A stretch of DNA of 64,000 nt from Siccirubricoccus sp. G192. GTDB taxonomy: Bacteria; Pseudomonadota; Alphaproteobacteria; Acetobacterales; Acetobacteraceae. Location: positions 3,197,501-3,261,500 of the forward strand of contig NZ_JAHREN010000001.1 of assembly GCF_019084075.1 (NCBI RefSeq), written 5' to 3'. Made by a program: the position numbers and the translations under genes. The notes under the pieces were generated by a model. The model was given only the letters and a program-made list of their open reading frames with translations. It was not told the origin of the DNA and did not search any database. Shown piece after piece: positions 9,214 to 18,453 of the stretch; the first letter of the stretch is position 1, and every line of letters starts with the position of its first letter.

Positions 9214-10620
9214 CTAAGCCTCGCTTGGCTCCGCCACCGCCAGGATACGGTCCATCGCCTCCGTCCGCCCCAGCACCCAGAGCACGGCATCGATCGGTGG
9301 GCTTTGCAGGCTGCCGGTCAGCGCCACCCGCAATGGCTGCGCCACCTGGCCGAGCTTGATGCCCTTCACCTCGGCATAGTCGCGCAGCCAGGATTCCAGG
9401 TCGGCCCTCTCCCAGGGCGCGTTGTTCAGGAACTGCGCGAGGTCGGCGAGCCGCGCCCGTGCCTCCGGCGTCAGCGCCGCGGCGGCTTTCGGCTCCAGCA
9501 TCGGCGGGCCCTCGGTGGCGGCGAAAGCGGCGCTGCCAGCAAGTTCCTCCAGCGTCTTCGCCCGTTCCTTGAGATCGGGCATCAGCCGCTCGACCCGCTC
9601 TGCGCCACGGGTGCCGAACAGCACGCCGCGCCGCGTGAGGCGCTCCAGCACCTCCTGCGTCAGCCGTGCGTCATCGGCTTGGCGTAGATACTGGCCATTC
9701 AGGTGGGTGAGCTTCGCATAGTCCATCCGGCTCGCGCTGCGGCCGACATCCTTGAGGTCGAAGAGTTCGATCGCCCGCTCGCGGGGCACGAATTCCTCAT
9801 CGCCATGGCCCCAGCCGAGGCGCAGCAGGTAGTTGCACACCGCCTCCGGCAGGAAGCCCTGCTCGCGGAATTCCAGCACGGAAACCGCGCCATGCCGCTT
9901 CGAGAGCTTGGCTCCATCCGGCCCGTGGATCAGCGGGATATGCGCGAAATAGGGCCGCCGCCAGCCCATGGCGTCGTAGATCTGGCATTGTCGGAAGGTA
10001 TTGGTGAGATGGTCGTCGCCGCGGATGACATGGGTGATCGCCATGTCATGGTCATCCACCACCACCGCATGCAGGTAGGTGGGCGTGCCATCCGAGCGCA
10101 GGATGATCATGTCGTCGAGTTCGGCATTGCCGACCCGCACCTCGCCTTGCACCAGGTCCTTCACCACCGTCTCGCCCTCCCGCGGCGCCTTGAGGCGGAT
10201 GGCGGGTTTCAGGCCGGGCGGTGCGCTGGCGGGGTCGCGGTCGCGCCAGCCGCCATCGTAGCGGGGCGGGCGGCCTTCCCGCATGGCGCGTTCGCGCATC
10301 GCCACCAGCTCCTCTGGCGTGTCGAAGGCGAGGTAGGCATGGCCGCGCGCCAGCAGCTCCCGCGCCACTTCGGCATGGCGGGCCTCGCGCCGGCTCTGGA
10401 ACACGGGCGGCTCATCCGGGGAAAGGCCGAGCCATTCCAGGCTGTCCAGGATCTGCTGCACCGCTTCCTGCGTGCTGCGGGCGCGGTCGGTATCCTCAAT
10501 CCGCAACAGATAGGCGCCACCATGGTGGCGGGCGAACAGGGCGTTGAACAGCGCGGTGCGGGCGCCGCCGATATGCAGGAAACCGGTGGGGGAGGGAGCG
10601 AAACGGGTGCGGACGGTCAT
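9214..10620 (-). CDS. gltX: Glutamyl-tRNA synthetase
   Basis: A 468-residue class I aminoacyl-tRNA synthetase that charges tRNA-Glu (and in many alphaproteobacteria also tRNA-Gln for later amidation). ATG 10620 begins MTVRTRFAPSPTGFLHIGG, holding the HIGH-equivalent FLHIGG, and the KMSKS-equivalent KLSKR is at residues 238-242. The length matches the bacterial enzyme. It is divergent from comEC, with 174 bases between the starts holding both promoters. The order gltX/comEC/lexA is conserved in alphaproteobacteria. Confidence 0.97.
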   Translation of the reverse strand: MTVRTRFAPSPTGFLHIGGARTALFNALFARHHGGAYLLRIEDTDRARSTQEAVQQILDSLEWLGLSPDEPPVFQSRREARHAEVARELLARGHAYLAFDTPEELVAMRERAMREGRPPRYDGGWRDRDPASAPPGLKPAIRLKAPREGETVVKDLVQGEVRVGNAELDDMIILRSDGTPTYLHAVVVDDHDMAITHVIRGDDHLTNTFRQCQIYDAMGWRRPYFAHIPLIHGPDGAKLSKRHGAVSVLEFREQGFLPEAVCNYLLRLGWGHGDEEFVPRERAIELFDLKDVGRSASRMDYAKLTHLNGQYLRQADDARLTQEVLERLTRRGVLFGTRGAERVERLMPDLKERAKTLEELAGSAAFAATEGPPMLEPKAAAALTPEARARLADLAQFLNNAPWERADLESWLRDYAEVKGIKLGQVAQPLRVALTGSLQSPPIDAVLWVLGRTEAMDRILAVAEPSEA

Positions 10621-10794
10621 CTCGAGCCTATCTGGGGCGTCAGCCGTGAAGCCCGTTCCTAGATCAAGCCCGGCTCCACGGGAACCGCATGCGTGGCTTG
10701 GATGCAGGAAAGCATTGCCGATTGCCGGAAAAAGCCCTGGCTCGCCCTTTCGTTTTGCTTGACCAATGGCGGGTCGCACCGCACCTTCGGCGGC

Positions 10795-12938
10795 ATGTCC
10801 CTCAGCCTCGCCCGGCCAGTTCTGCGATGGCCCGGCAGGCCGGCCACCGCAATTGCCTGGCTGGGGAATCTCCTGGCCGGAGAGCAGGCGCGGCTCGCGC
10901 CCTGGCTGGCGGTTGCGCTGGGTGCGGGCGTGTTGGCCTATTTCGCCCTACCGGCCGAGCCTTCCGGCGAGGTGGTTTGGCTGGCGCCGCCGCTGGTATT
11001 GCTGGCGGTCTGGCTGGGGCTGCGGCGGCCCTTGGCCGGCTGGGCGCTGGGCCTGGTGGCCATGGCCGGCCTGGGCTTCGCCGCCGCCACCTGGCACACC
11101 GCACGGCAACCGCCGCCGCTCGATCTGCCGCGCGGCGCCAGTATCGTCAGCGGACGTGTCACCAGCGTGGATCTGCTGCCGGATGGCCGTCGGCTGACCC
11201 TGTCGGCGCCCCGGCTGGATGGCGGCGCGCCGCAGTCGCGGCATATCCGGCTGCGGCTGCGCGCCGAGGACCCGGCCCGGCCGCAGCCCGGCGATGAGGT
11301 CCGGGTCCGCGCCCTGGTCCGGCCGCCGGCCGCGCCGGCTCATCCCGGTGCCTGGGACTTCCAGCGTGCCGCCTGGTTCTCCGGCCTGGGCGGCAGCGGC
11401 TTCGCGATCGGCCGGGCGGAGGTGGTGCCAGGGGAGGCTGGGGCGCCCGCTCTCGCCGGCCTGCGCGCCACCATCGAAGCGCGAGTCTCCGCGGCACTGC
11501 CCGGTGCCGCCGGCGCCGTTGCGGTGGCGCTGCTGACCGGCGGGCAGAGCGCCATTCCGGTCGCCGATCTCAATGCCATGCGGGATTCCGGCTTGGCGCA
11601 TATGCTCTCGGTGTCCGGCCTGCACATTGCGATCGTCATGGGGGTAGCCTTCGGCCTGCTGCGCCTGCTGCTGGCTCTGGTGCCCTGGCTCGCCTTGCGG
11701 CTGCCGGTGAAGGCGGTGGCGGCCATGTCGGCGCTGGCGGTGGGCGGCGTCTACATGCTGCTGACCGGGTCGCAGGTGCCGATGCAGCGCAGCTTCGCCA
11801 TGGCGACGCTGGCGACGCTGGCACTGCTTACCGGCCGCCGCGCAATCAGCCTGCGCGCCTGGGCGCTGGCCGCGGCCCTGATCCTGCTGGCACAGCCCGC
11901 CGCGGTATTGGGCGCCAGTTTCCAGATGAGCTTTGCCGCGGTGCTGGCGCTGATTGCCGGCTGGGAATGGCTGCGGCCACGGCTGCCCGCCGGCGGGCCG
12001 CGCGCGCGCTGGCAGCGACGGCTGGCGGTGGCGCTGTTCGGGCTCGTGGCGACGTCGCTGCTCGCCGGTGCCGCGACCACGCCCTTCGGTCTGCATCATT
12101 TCGGCCGGCTGCAATTATACGGCGTGGTGGCGAATGCAGTGGCGGTGCCGCTGGCCTCGATGCTGGTCATGCCGGCGGGGATGGCAGCGGTGGCGCTGAT
12201 GCCGCTGGGGCTGGAGGGGTTGGCGCTGGTGCCCATGGGCTGGGGGTGGAGGCGACCCTGCTGGTCGCGCACTGGGTGGCCGCCTGGCCGGGGGCCGCGA
12301 TGCTGGCGCCGCCAGTACCTGCCTGGGGCTTGGCTATCACCGCATTCGGGTTGCTCTGGCTCTGCCTTTGGCGCAGCGGGTTGCGGCTGCTGGGCCTGCC
12401 TTTGCTGGTGCTGGGCATGGCCAGCGGCGCTTGGCAGAATCCGCCCGATATCCTGGTCTCCTCCGATGCCCGCCTGATCGCATTGCGGGCCGGGGAGGTC
12501 ACCTATCTCCAGCGTCTCGCGGGGGCTTCCGGCCTTGCGCGTGATACTTGGCTCCGCCTCCATGGCGAGGCAGCGGCGGAAACCCTGCCGCGGGAGGGCA
12601 GCCTGGCAGAGGGTGCCATCCTCTGCCGCCCCGGCGCCTGCACGCTCCGCCCGGCGCTGAACGCCCCGGCGGCGGTTCTGCTGCGTGGCGATCCACCGCA
12701 GGAGGCCTGCGCTCGCGTGGCGCTGGTAGTCTCCGCCGAGCCAGTTCGCGGCCGTTGCAGCGCGAAGGTAGTGGACCGCTTCGCCGTCTGGCGTAACGGG
12801 CCGCATGCCGTGTGGCTGGAACCGGCTGGGCTTCGCGTTCTGAACGACCGCGAAGCACGCGGCGCCCGGCCCTGGGTTCCGTCGGCACCGCAGCCGCGCG
12901 GCACCGGCGCACCGGAGCCGCCGGCCGTCGTCCAATAG
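10795..12938 (+). pseudogene. comEC: ComEC/Rec2-family DNA uptake channel protein, frameshifted
   Basis: A multi-spanning inner-membrane protein of about 714 residues if repaired. From ATG 10795 it shows N-terminal membrane helices and a DUF4131-like beta domain (GASIVSGRVTSVDLLPDGRR). The competence core follows, containing the motif SGLAHMLSVSGLHIAIVMG, then MLLTGSQVPMQRSFAMATLA. At the G5 run 12242-12246 the frame is lost; restoring one G joins VPMGWG to VEATLLVAHWVAAWPG and gives a C-terminal tail to 12938. In competent bacteria ComEC carries single-stranded DNA across the membrane. No C-terminal metallo-beta-lactamase domain is present, as in other short ComEC forms. It converges on lexA with a 13-base gap. 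Confidence 0.85.
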
Positions 12939-12951
12939 GGGCGAGACTGTC

Positions 12952-13710
12952 CTAATACTTGCGGAGAAGCCCGATCAGCCGGCCCTGCACCTTAACCCGG
13001 TCGGGACCGAAGATACGCGTTTCGTAGTGCGGATTGGCGGCTTCGAGGGCAATGGAATTCCCACGCCGGCGGAGCCGCTTCAGCGTCACTTCGTTCTCAT
13101 CCACCAGCGCCACAACGATGGCACCGTTCTCCGCCGTATCGCCGCGGCGAATGATGACCGTGTCACCATCGAGAATACCGGCCTCGACCATCGAGTCGCC
13201 GGCTACTTCCAGCGCATAATGCTCGCCTGTGCCGAGCAGTGCGGCCGGATATTCCACACTACTGCCGGAGTCCCGCAGCGCCTCGATCGGGAGGCCGGCG
13301 GCAATGCGGCCATAGAGCGGCAGGTGCACCGCTGCCGCCTCATGCGCGGATTTCTGCACGCCGGCGAGATGGCTGGCAAAATTGCCGCGGATGACATTGG
13401 GCGCGAAGCCGGCAGGGGCCGCAGGCACCTCCCGTGCCTGGCTGCCCGCGCTGCCCCCGGCGGCATTGGCTTCCAGCCCGCGGCGCGGGGCCATGTTCTC
13501 CGGCAGGCGGATCACCTCCAGCGCCCGGGCACGATGCGCGCGGCGGCGTAGGAACCCACGCTCCTCGAGCGCCGTGATCAGCCGATGGATGCCAGACTTG
13601 GATTTGAGCTTCAGCGCCTCCTTCATCTCCTCGAAGGAGGGGGAGAAGCCGGTCGTGCGCAGATGCTTGTCGATGAAGATCAGCAGCTCGTGCTGCTTGC
13701 GCGTAAGCAC
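12952..13710 (-). CDS. lexA: LexA repressor (SOS regulator)
   Basis: 252 residues. A winged-helix DNA-binding domain occupies residues 1-70 ([28 protein letters not shown]). A long Ala/Pro/Gly-rich linker follows (about 71-125), then the S24 peptidase domain with cleavage bond A138-G139 (GRIAAGLP), catalytic Ser173 (VAGDSM) and Lys211 (EVTLKRL). RecA-stimulated self-cleavage releases SOS promoters. The linker makes it longer than the 202-residue E. coli protein, as is usual in alphaproteobacteria. It is autoregulated through the box at 13789-13803. Confidence 0.97.
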   Translation of the reverse strand: MLTRKQHELLIFIDKHLRTTGFSPSFEEMKEALKLKSKSGIHRLITALEERGFLRRRAHRARALEVIRLPENMAPRRGLEANAAGGSAGSQAREVPAAPAGFAPNVIRGNFASHLAGVQKSAHEAAAVHLPLYGRIAAGLPIEALRDSGSSVEYPAALLGTGEHYALEVAGDSMVEAGILDGDTVIIRRGDTAENGAIVVALVDENEVTLKRLRRRGNSIALEAANPHYETRIFGPDRVKVQGRLIGLLRKY

Positions 13711-13788
13711 TGGTCGCCTCCGTCCTTCGTCCCTCGGGTCGCGCCGCTATTCCCTAGGGCTGGGAACAAACGGGCAACCTCAGGAAGC

Positions 13789-13818
13789 GTTCTACGAAGG
13801 TTCCTGGCGCCGGGTCAA
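13789..13818 (-). promoter_or_regulatory. lexA promoter with SOS box GTTC-N7-GTTC
   Basis: The plus strand carries GTTCTACGAAGGTTC at 13789-13803, an exact match to the alphaproteobacterial LexA box GTTC-N7-GTTC. On the minus strand a -35-like TTGACC (13818-13813) is followed, 18 bases later, by TAGAAC (13794-13789). The box therefore covers the -10 element and the spacer end, which fits repression by LexA of its own gene. A second, imperfect copy (GAAC-N7-CAAC) lies at 13764-13778. Confidence 0.85.
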
Positions 13819-13841
13819 ATGTTTTCCGTGGGCCATCGAAA

Positions 13842-15050
13842 TTAGATGCCAAGCTCGCCCAGCGGAATGACATCGAGCGGTGCGCCCACCGGAAGGGCGG
13901 GGGCGTCTGGCGGCCGCAGCACCAGACCCTCGGCCCGGGCCAGGGTCTTCAGCATGGAACTGTCCTGCAACGCAAAGGGAGTGGCGGTGAGGTGGCCATC
14001 CGCATCCGTTTCCAGCCGTGCCCGCAGGTGATCGTAGCGGCGATCATTCGCAGGCAGCGCGGCACCGGCCAGCGCCCGGACCGTTCGCGGTGCTTGGCCC
14101 GGCAGGCCGCAAAGCCGTTGCAGCGCCGGCACCAGGAAGATCACGCCGCAGACCAGGGCTGAAACCGGGTTGCCTGGCAATCCGAGCACCGGCGTCGTCC
14201 CGAGTCTGCCCCAGATCAGCGGCTTGCCCGGCCGCATCGCGATCTTCCAGAAGTCTAGGGCGAAACCTTCCGGCCCAAGTGCACTCTGCACCAGGTCGTG
14301 GTCGCCGACGCTGGCGCCGCCGGTGGTCACCAGCATGTCGCAGGCACGGGCGGCGGCGGCGGCCTCGGCGATGGCCTGCGAATCGTCCGGCGCGATGGGG
14401 AGCACCAACGGGTCACCTCCAGCGGCACATACCAGTGCGGCCAGGGCATGGGCATTGCTGCTGACAATGCCCCCGTGCGGAATCGGGTCGCCGGGTAGGG
14501 CGATTTCATCGCCGGTGGCCAGGATGCCGATTCGCGGCGCCCGATGCACTGCCAGCCAGGGATGATTGGCAGCCGCCGCCAGGCCGATATCACGTGCCGT
14601 CAGGCGGCGGCTGGCTGGGAGCAATTCCTCGCCTGCTGCGAAATCCAGGCCCTGGCGGCGAACCCAGCGGCCCGGCCGCACGGTTTCCCTTACCAGGACG
14701 CGGCCATCGACGGCCTCCGCATCCTCCTGCAGCAGGATCGCATCGGCGCCTTCCGGGATGAAGCCACCGGTGAAGATCCGCACCGCCTGGCCCTGGCCGA
14801 CCGCACCTTCATAGGGATGACCTGCCGGTGCTGTCCCGGTGACGTCGAGCCAAGCCCCCTCGGCCGCATCCGCCGATCGCACCGCATAGCCATCCATGGC
14901 CGAGACATCGGCCGGCGGCTGGGTGACGCGGGAATGCACCGGCCGGGCCAGAACCCGGCCCCAGCCGGCGGCGAGAGGCACCGTCTCCGCAGGGGTGGGG
15001 GAGAGGGCGCCGAGGATGCGGGCCCGCGCTTCCTCGACCGAGATCATCAT
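13842..15050 (-). CDS. moeA: Molybdopterin molybdotransferase MoeA
   Basis: 402 residues. Inserts molybdate into adenylylated molybdopterin in the last step of molybdenum cofactor synthesis. Diagnostic stretches are the N-terminal [38 protein letters not shown], the MoCF-binding part [15 protein letters not shown] and [11 protein letters not shown], and [11 protein letters not shown]. The ATG at 15050 overlaps the moaC stop by four bases, so the two are translationally coupled. It is the last gene of the trp/moa transcription unit. Confidence 0.96.
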   Translation of the reverse strand: MMISVEEARARILGALSPTPAETVPLAAGWGRVLARPVHSRVTQPPADVSAMDGYAVRSADAAEGAWLDVTGTAPAGHPYEGAVGQGQAVRIFTGGFIPEGADAILLQEDAEAVDGRVLVRETVRPGRWVRRQGLDFAAGEELLPASRRLTARDIGLAAAANHPWLAVHRAPRIGILATGDEIALPGDPIPHGGIVSSNAHALAALVCAAGGDPLVLPIAPDDSQAIAEAAAAARACDMLVTTGGASVGDHDLVQSALGPEGFALDFWKIAMRPGKPLIWGRLGTTPVLGLPGNPVSALVCGVIFLVPALQRLCGLPGQAPRTVRALAGAALPANDRRYDHLRARLETDADGHLTATPFALQDSSMLKTLARAEGLVLRPPDAPALPVGAPLDVIPLGELGI

Positions 15051-15520
15051 CCTGCCTCGTAAGTTCCGGATTTTCCGCCGGATTTATGGGAAAGCCGTAC
15101 AGCCTCAATTCGCATTCCGCGATCGATGGCCTTGCACATGTCATAAACCGTGAGCGCCGCCACCGTCACGGCGGTCAGCGCCTCCATCTCCACCCCGGTA
15201 CGGCCCGTAAGCTTCACCACCGCCTCGATCTCCACCGTATCCGGCGGGGCGGGGGTGAGGTCAATGGCCACTTTCGAGAGCATAAGGGGATGGCAGAGTG
15301 GGATCAGGTCACTGGTGCGCTTGGCCGCCATGATGCCGGCCAGCCGCGCCACCCCCAGCACATCGCCCTTGCCGATCTGGCCTTGCTGGATACGGGCCAG
15401 GGTTTCCGGGGCCATCAGTACCCGACCACGGGCCGTGGCCATGCGCTCCGTCTCCGGCTTGGCGGAGACATCCACCATGGCGGCGCGTCCCTGCTCGTCA
15501 AAATGGGTGAAGCCGCTCAT
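15047..15520 (-). CDS. moaC: Cyclic pyranopterin monophosphate synthase MoaC
   Basis: 157 residues, the usual length. Converts 3',8-cyclo-7,8-dihydro-GTP to cyclic pyranopterin monophosphate in molybdenum cofactor synthesis. Motifs: [16 protein letters not shown] near the N terminus, [27 protein letters not shown] and [11 protein letters not shown]. It starts 7 bases after the trpC stop and overlaps moeA, so moaC-moeA ride on the trp operon. This arrangement is common in Rhodospirillales. Confidence 0.97.
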   Translation of the reverse strand: MSGFTHFDEQGRAAMVDVSAKPETERMATARGRVLMAPETLARIQQGQIGKGDVLGVARLAGIMAAKRTSDLIPLCHPLMLSKVAIDLTPAPPDTVEIEAVVKLTGRTGVEMEALTAVTVAALTVYDMCKAIDRGMRIEAVRLSHKSGGKSGTYEAG

Positions 15521-15527
15521 GCTGGAG

Positions 15528-16358
15528 CTACAGTGCGTGGACGAGGTGATGCGCCGCCGCGGTCACATCCTGCTGCCGCAACAAATGCTCGCCCACCAGG
15601 ATGCAGCGGGCGCCGGCGGCTGCCATGCGGCGGACATCGCCGGGCGTGCGGATGCCGCTCTCGGCAATCGGGATACGGTCGGCGGGAACCAGCGGCGCCA
15701 ATTCCTCTGAAGTTGCAATATCGGTCTGTAAGGTTTTGAGATTACGGTTATTGATGCCGATCAGCCGCGATTCCAGGCCGAGCGCTCGGTCCAATTCCCG
15801 CCGATCATGCACCTCCACCAGCACTGCCATATCCAGGGAACGGGCAATGTCCTCCAGCTCCTGCGCCTGGCTGTCGGAAAGCGCCGCCATGATCAGCAGG
15901 ATGCAATCGGCGCCCATGCAGCGGGATTCGAAGACCTGCCATGGATGCACCATGAAGTCCTTCCGCAGCACCGGCAGAGGGCAGGCGGCGCGGGCCGCTT
16001 TCAGATCCTCGGGCGAGCCCTGGAAATAGGGCGCATCGGTCAGGACGGAGAGGCAGGTGGCACCGCCGGTGCAATAGGCCGCAGCCAGCGCCGCCGGGTC
16101 GAAGGGATCGCGGATCAGCCCGCCGGAGGGCGAGGCACGCTTGATCTCGGCGATCAGCCCGACCCGGCCTTCGGCCACCGCATTGCAGAGGGCGGAGGTA
16201 AAGTCGCGCGGCGCGGCGGCGGCCTGAGCCTGGCGTTCCAGCTCCGCCTGCGGGGCGGCGGCGGCACGGGCCCGGACCTCCTCGTATTTATCGGCGAGGA
16301 TGCGGGCCAGGGCGTCCGGCATCTCGAATCCCGGGATGATGACCTGGGGGGCGTTCAT
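15528..16358 (-). CDS. trpC: Indole-3-glycerol phosphate synthase
   Basis: 276 residues. A TIM-barrel enzyme that closes the indole ring in tryptophan synthesis. Motifs: [17 protein letters not shown] (catalytic Lys), [56 protein letters not shown] and [18 protein letters not shown] 16358 overlaps the trpD stop in ATGA. Because of the frameshift in trpD, the trpC frame is open far upstream; the true start is fixed by the conserved overlap. Confidence 0.96.
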   Translation of the reverse strand: MNAPQVIIPGFEMPDALARILADKYEEVRARAAAAPQAELERQAQAAAAPRDFTSALCNAVAEGRVGLIAEIKRASPSGGLIRDPFDPAALAAAYCTGGATCLSVLTDAPYFQGSPEDLKAARAACPLPVLRKDFMVHPWQVFESRCMGADCILLIMAALSDSQAQELEDIARSLDMAVLVEVHDRRELDRALGLESRLIGINNRNLKTLQTDIATSEELAPLVPADRIPIAESGIRTPGDVRRMAAAGARCILVGEHLLRQQDVTAAAHHLVHAL

Positions 16359-17366
16359 GGGGCGGTGGCGTCCTTCAGGCGAGCCAGGGTGGCAGCGGCG
16401 GCCCCGGTATCGATGGAGCGCGCCGCCTGCAACGCGCCGGCGCGGAGATCGTCGGCACGGCCGGCCACCACAAGGGCGGCGGCCGCGTTCAGCAGAACGA
16501 TGTCGCGATAAGGGCCGGCGGTCCCGGCCAGCAGGGCGGTGAGCGCCAGCGCATTCTCGGCTGGCTCGCCGCCCCGGATCGCCTCGGGGGGGGGCGCGCT
16601 CCAGCCCGGCATCCTCGGGGGCGATGCTGAACTCGCGCAGCACGCCGCCTTCCAGCGATACCACCTGGGTTTCGCCCGAAAGCGCGATCTCATCCAGCCC
16701 CTGGCCATGCACCACCCAGGCGCGCTCGGTGCCAAGCCGGGCCAGGGTTTCCGCCATCGGCCGGAGCCAGGTCGGGCTATAGGCGCCCGTAAGCTGCAGC
16801 TTCACCCCGGCCGGATCTGCGAGCGGCCCCAGCAGGTTGAAGATGGTGCGGGTACCGAGTTCCACCCGTGGCCCGGCAGCATGCCGTAGCGCCGAGTGAT
16901 GCCGGGGCGCCATCAGGAAGACCATGCCGACCTCGGCCAGCACCGCCTCCAGCCGGTCCAGCGGCACATCGAGGTTGATGCCGAGTGCCGAGAGCGCATC
17001 CGCCGCGCCGGAGCGCGAGGAGAGCGCCCGGTTGCCGTGCTTGGCTACCGGAACGCCGCAACCCGCCACCACGAGTGCGGTGGCGGTCGAGATGTTGAGG
17101 CTGCCCGAGGCATCGCCACCGGTGCCAACGATATCCATGGCGCCCGGCGGCGCCTCGATCGCGGCCATGCGGGCGCGCATGGCGCGGACCGCGCCGGTGA
17201 GCTCGGCCACCGTCTCGCCGCGCACCCGCATCGCCATGACCAGGCCAGCGATCTGCGCCGGCGTGGATTCCCCGGCCATGATGAGGCCAAAGGCATGCTC
17301 CGCCTCGCTTTCCGCCAGCCGCTCACCGGCGGCCAGGCGGGCCAGGACCGGCTTGAGGCTGTTCAC
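16355..17366 (-). pseudogene. trpD: Anthranilate phosphoribosyltransferase, frameshifted
   Basis: Full length would be about 336 residues, the normal size. The N-terminal part from ATG 17366 ([71 protein letters not shown]) is in one frame. The C-terminal part ([19 protein letters not shown] to the stop at 16355) is in another. The break is at the nine-base G run 16586-16594; eight Gs would join LERAPP to EAIRGG. It transfers phosphoribose from PRPP to anthranilate. The start overlaps trpG by four bases. Confidence 0.92.
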
Positions 17367-17968
17367 GCAGGCACCACCAGGGGCGCCCTGGCGGGAACCT
17401 TGGCCAGCGATAGGAAATTCCTCAGCAGGTCGTGGCCGTGCTGGCTGGCGATGCTCTCGGGATGGAACTGCACGCCCCAGACAGGCAGGCTGCGATGCGC
17501 CAAGCCCATGACGACACCATCCTCCGTCCAGGCTGTCACCTCAAGCTCAGGCGGCAGATCCTCGCGCCGTACCACCAGCGAATGGTAGCGGGTGGCGCGG
17601 AAGGAGCTGGGCAGGCCGGCGAAGACATCGGTGCCGCGGTGATGCACCTCCCAGACCTTGCCATGCACCGGCTCGGGCGCGCGCGCCACGGTGCCGCCGA
17701 AGGCCTGGCCGACCGCCTGGTGGCCAAGACAGACCCCGAGCAGCGGAACGCCCGCAGTGGTAGCGGCACCAATCAGCGGCAGGCAGATGCCAGCCTCATT
17801 CGGCGTGCAGGGGCCGGGGGAGAGCAGGATTGCCTCCGGCCGCATCTCCAGCGCCTCCTGACTGGTCAGGGAATCGTTGCGCCGGACCTCGACCTCCACT
17901 CCAAGGTCGCCCAGGAAGTGATAGAGATTGAAGGTAAAGCTATCGTAATTGTCGATCAGCAGGATCAT
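17363..17968 (-). CDS. trpG: Anthranilate synthase component II (glutamine amidotransferase)
   Basis: 201 residues. A class I glutamine amidotransferase that supplies ammonia to TrpE. Motifs: [31 protein letters not shown], the nucleophile Cys80 in [22 protein letters not shown] and the catalytic His/Glu in VQFHPESI. It is the first recognisable enzyme gene after the trp leader and overlaps trpD. TrpE is encoded separately, beyond an intervening amidohydrolase gene. Confidence 0.96.
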   Translation of the reverse strand: MILLIDNYDSFTFNLYHFLGDLGVEVEVRRNDSLTSQEALEMRPEAILLSPGPCTPNEAGICLPLIGAATTAGVPLLGVCLGHQAVGQAFGGTVARAPEPVHGKVWEVHHRGTDVFAGLPSSFRATRYHSLVVRREDLPPELEVTAWTEDGVVMGLAHRSLPVWGVQFHPESIASQHGHDLLRNFLSLAKVPARAPLVVPA

Positions 17969-18064
17969 GCGGCGGAACTTTCCCGCGCGGCTGCGCCACG
18001 GTCAAGCGAGCGCGTCTCCTTCGACCCCACGCCTGCTGCGGGGCTGAGATTCGTAGGTTGCCGT

Positions 18065-18196
18065 TCAGCCACGTGGGGTAGTGTCCGGAATTTGCCTGTC
18101 CTGGCCACGCGGCGCCTCGGTGGCGGGCTGGGCTGGGGGTGGCGGCTGTGTCGAAGGGCCGGTGATGACATCGAAATCATAGTCGCTGCGCTGCAT
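18065..18196 (-). CDS. Novel 43-residue ORF between the trp attenuator and trpG
   Basis: ATG 18196 is preceded by a very strong ribosome binding site (AAGGAGG, five-base spacing), better than most in the window. The peptide starts MQRSDYDFDVITGP and then becomes rich in Pro, Gln, Thr and Ala, with no Trp, ending at the TGA at 18067-18065. The next gene, trpG, begins 96 bases downstream. It is too short to assign a family and no signal peptide or membrane segment is visible. It could be a structured small protein, a translational coupler, or part of the leader control. Confidence 0.5.
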   Translation of the reverse strand: MQRSDYDFDVITGPSTQPPPPAQPATEAPRGQDRQIPDTTPRG

Positions 18197-18260
18197 GATG
18201 GCCTCCTTCGGTGGGGGCCGCCGAACCGCTGGCAGGATTTCGTGGAGAGCAGGAGCGCAG

Positions 18261-18293
18261 AAAACACGAAAGCCGCCAGGGCGTGGCGGCTTT
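18261..18293 (-). terminator. Attenuator terminator of the trp leader
   Basis: A perfect 10-base stem (arms AAAGCCGCCA at 18269-18278 and TGGCGGCTTT at 18284-18293, five-base loop), followed on the minus strand by CGTGTTTT. It lies 26 bases after the leader peptide stop. The GGCGGC at the end of the leader coding region (18329-18324, minus) can pair with GCCGCC of the terminator's 5' arm (18290-18285, minus), giving an alternative antiterminator. Confidence 0.8.
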
Positions 18294-18319
18294 GGGGTCT
18301 GCGAGTGGGTGCGCTGATC

Positions 18320-18397
18320 CTAGGCCGCCGGTGTGTACCAGCTATACCAAAATCGCGCGACAAGGTCGGTGCCGCGGCGCGGCTGCATCGTGACCAT
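18320..18397 (-). CDS. trpL: trp operon leader peptide
   Basis: A 25-residue ORF from ATG 18397 to TAG 18322-18320, with an internal ATG at 18388. It carries two Trp codons at residues 17 and 20, inside the aromatic cluster F16-W-Y-S-W-Y21, close to its end. It is followed by a rho-independent hairpin and then by trpG-trpD-trpC. This is the arrangement expected for ribosome-mediated attenuation: stalling at the Trp codons would favour the antiterminator. Assignment is by structure, not by similarity. Confidence 0.78.
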   Translation of the reverse strand: MVTMQPRRGTDLVARFWYSWYTPAA

Positions 18398-18453
18398 GGC
18401 GGCAGCCTAGCCCCCGCCCGGCCCGCCGGGCAAGAGGGCTGATGCAGCCATGC

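Noticed and set aside
15528..17366. A single 612-codon frame that could be read as a TrpD-TrpC fusion protein
   Set aside because: The middle part ([18 protein letters not shown]...) is meaningless, while the other frame encodes the normal TrpD C terminus and stops in an ATGA overlap with trpC. It is a frameshift at a G9 run, not a fusion.
17965..18363. A 132-codon minus-strand frame over the trp leader region
   Set aside because: It covers the attenuator and the 43-residue ORF in a different frame, has no ribosome binding site, and its composition is Arg/Ser/Pro-rich like other shadow frames.
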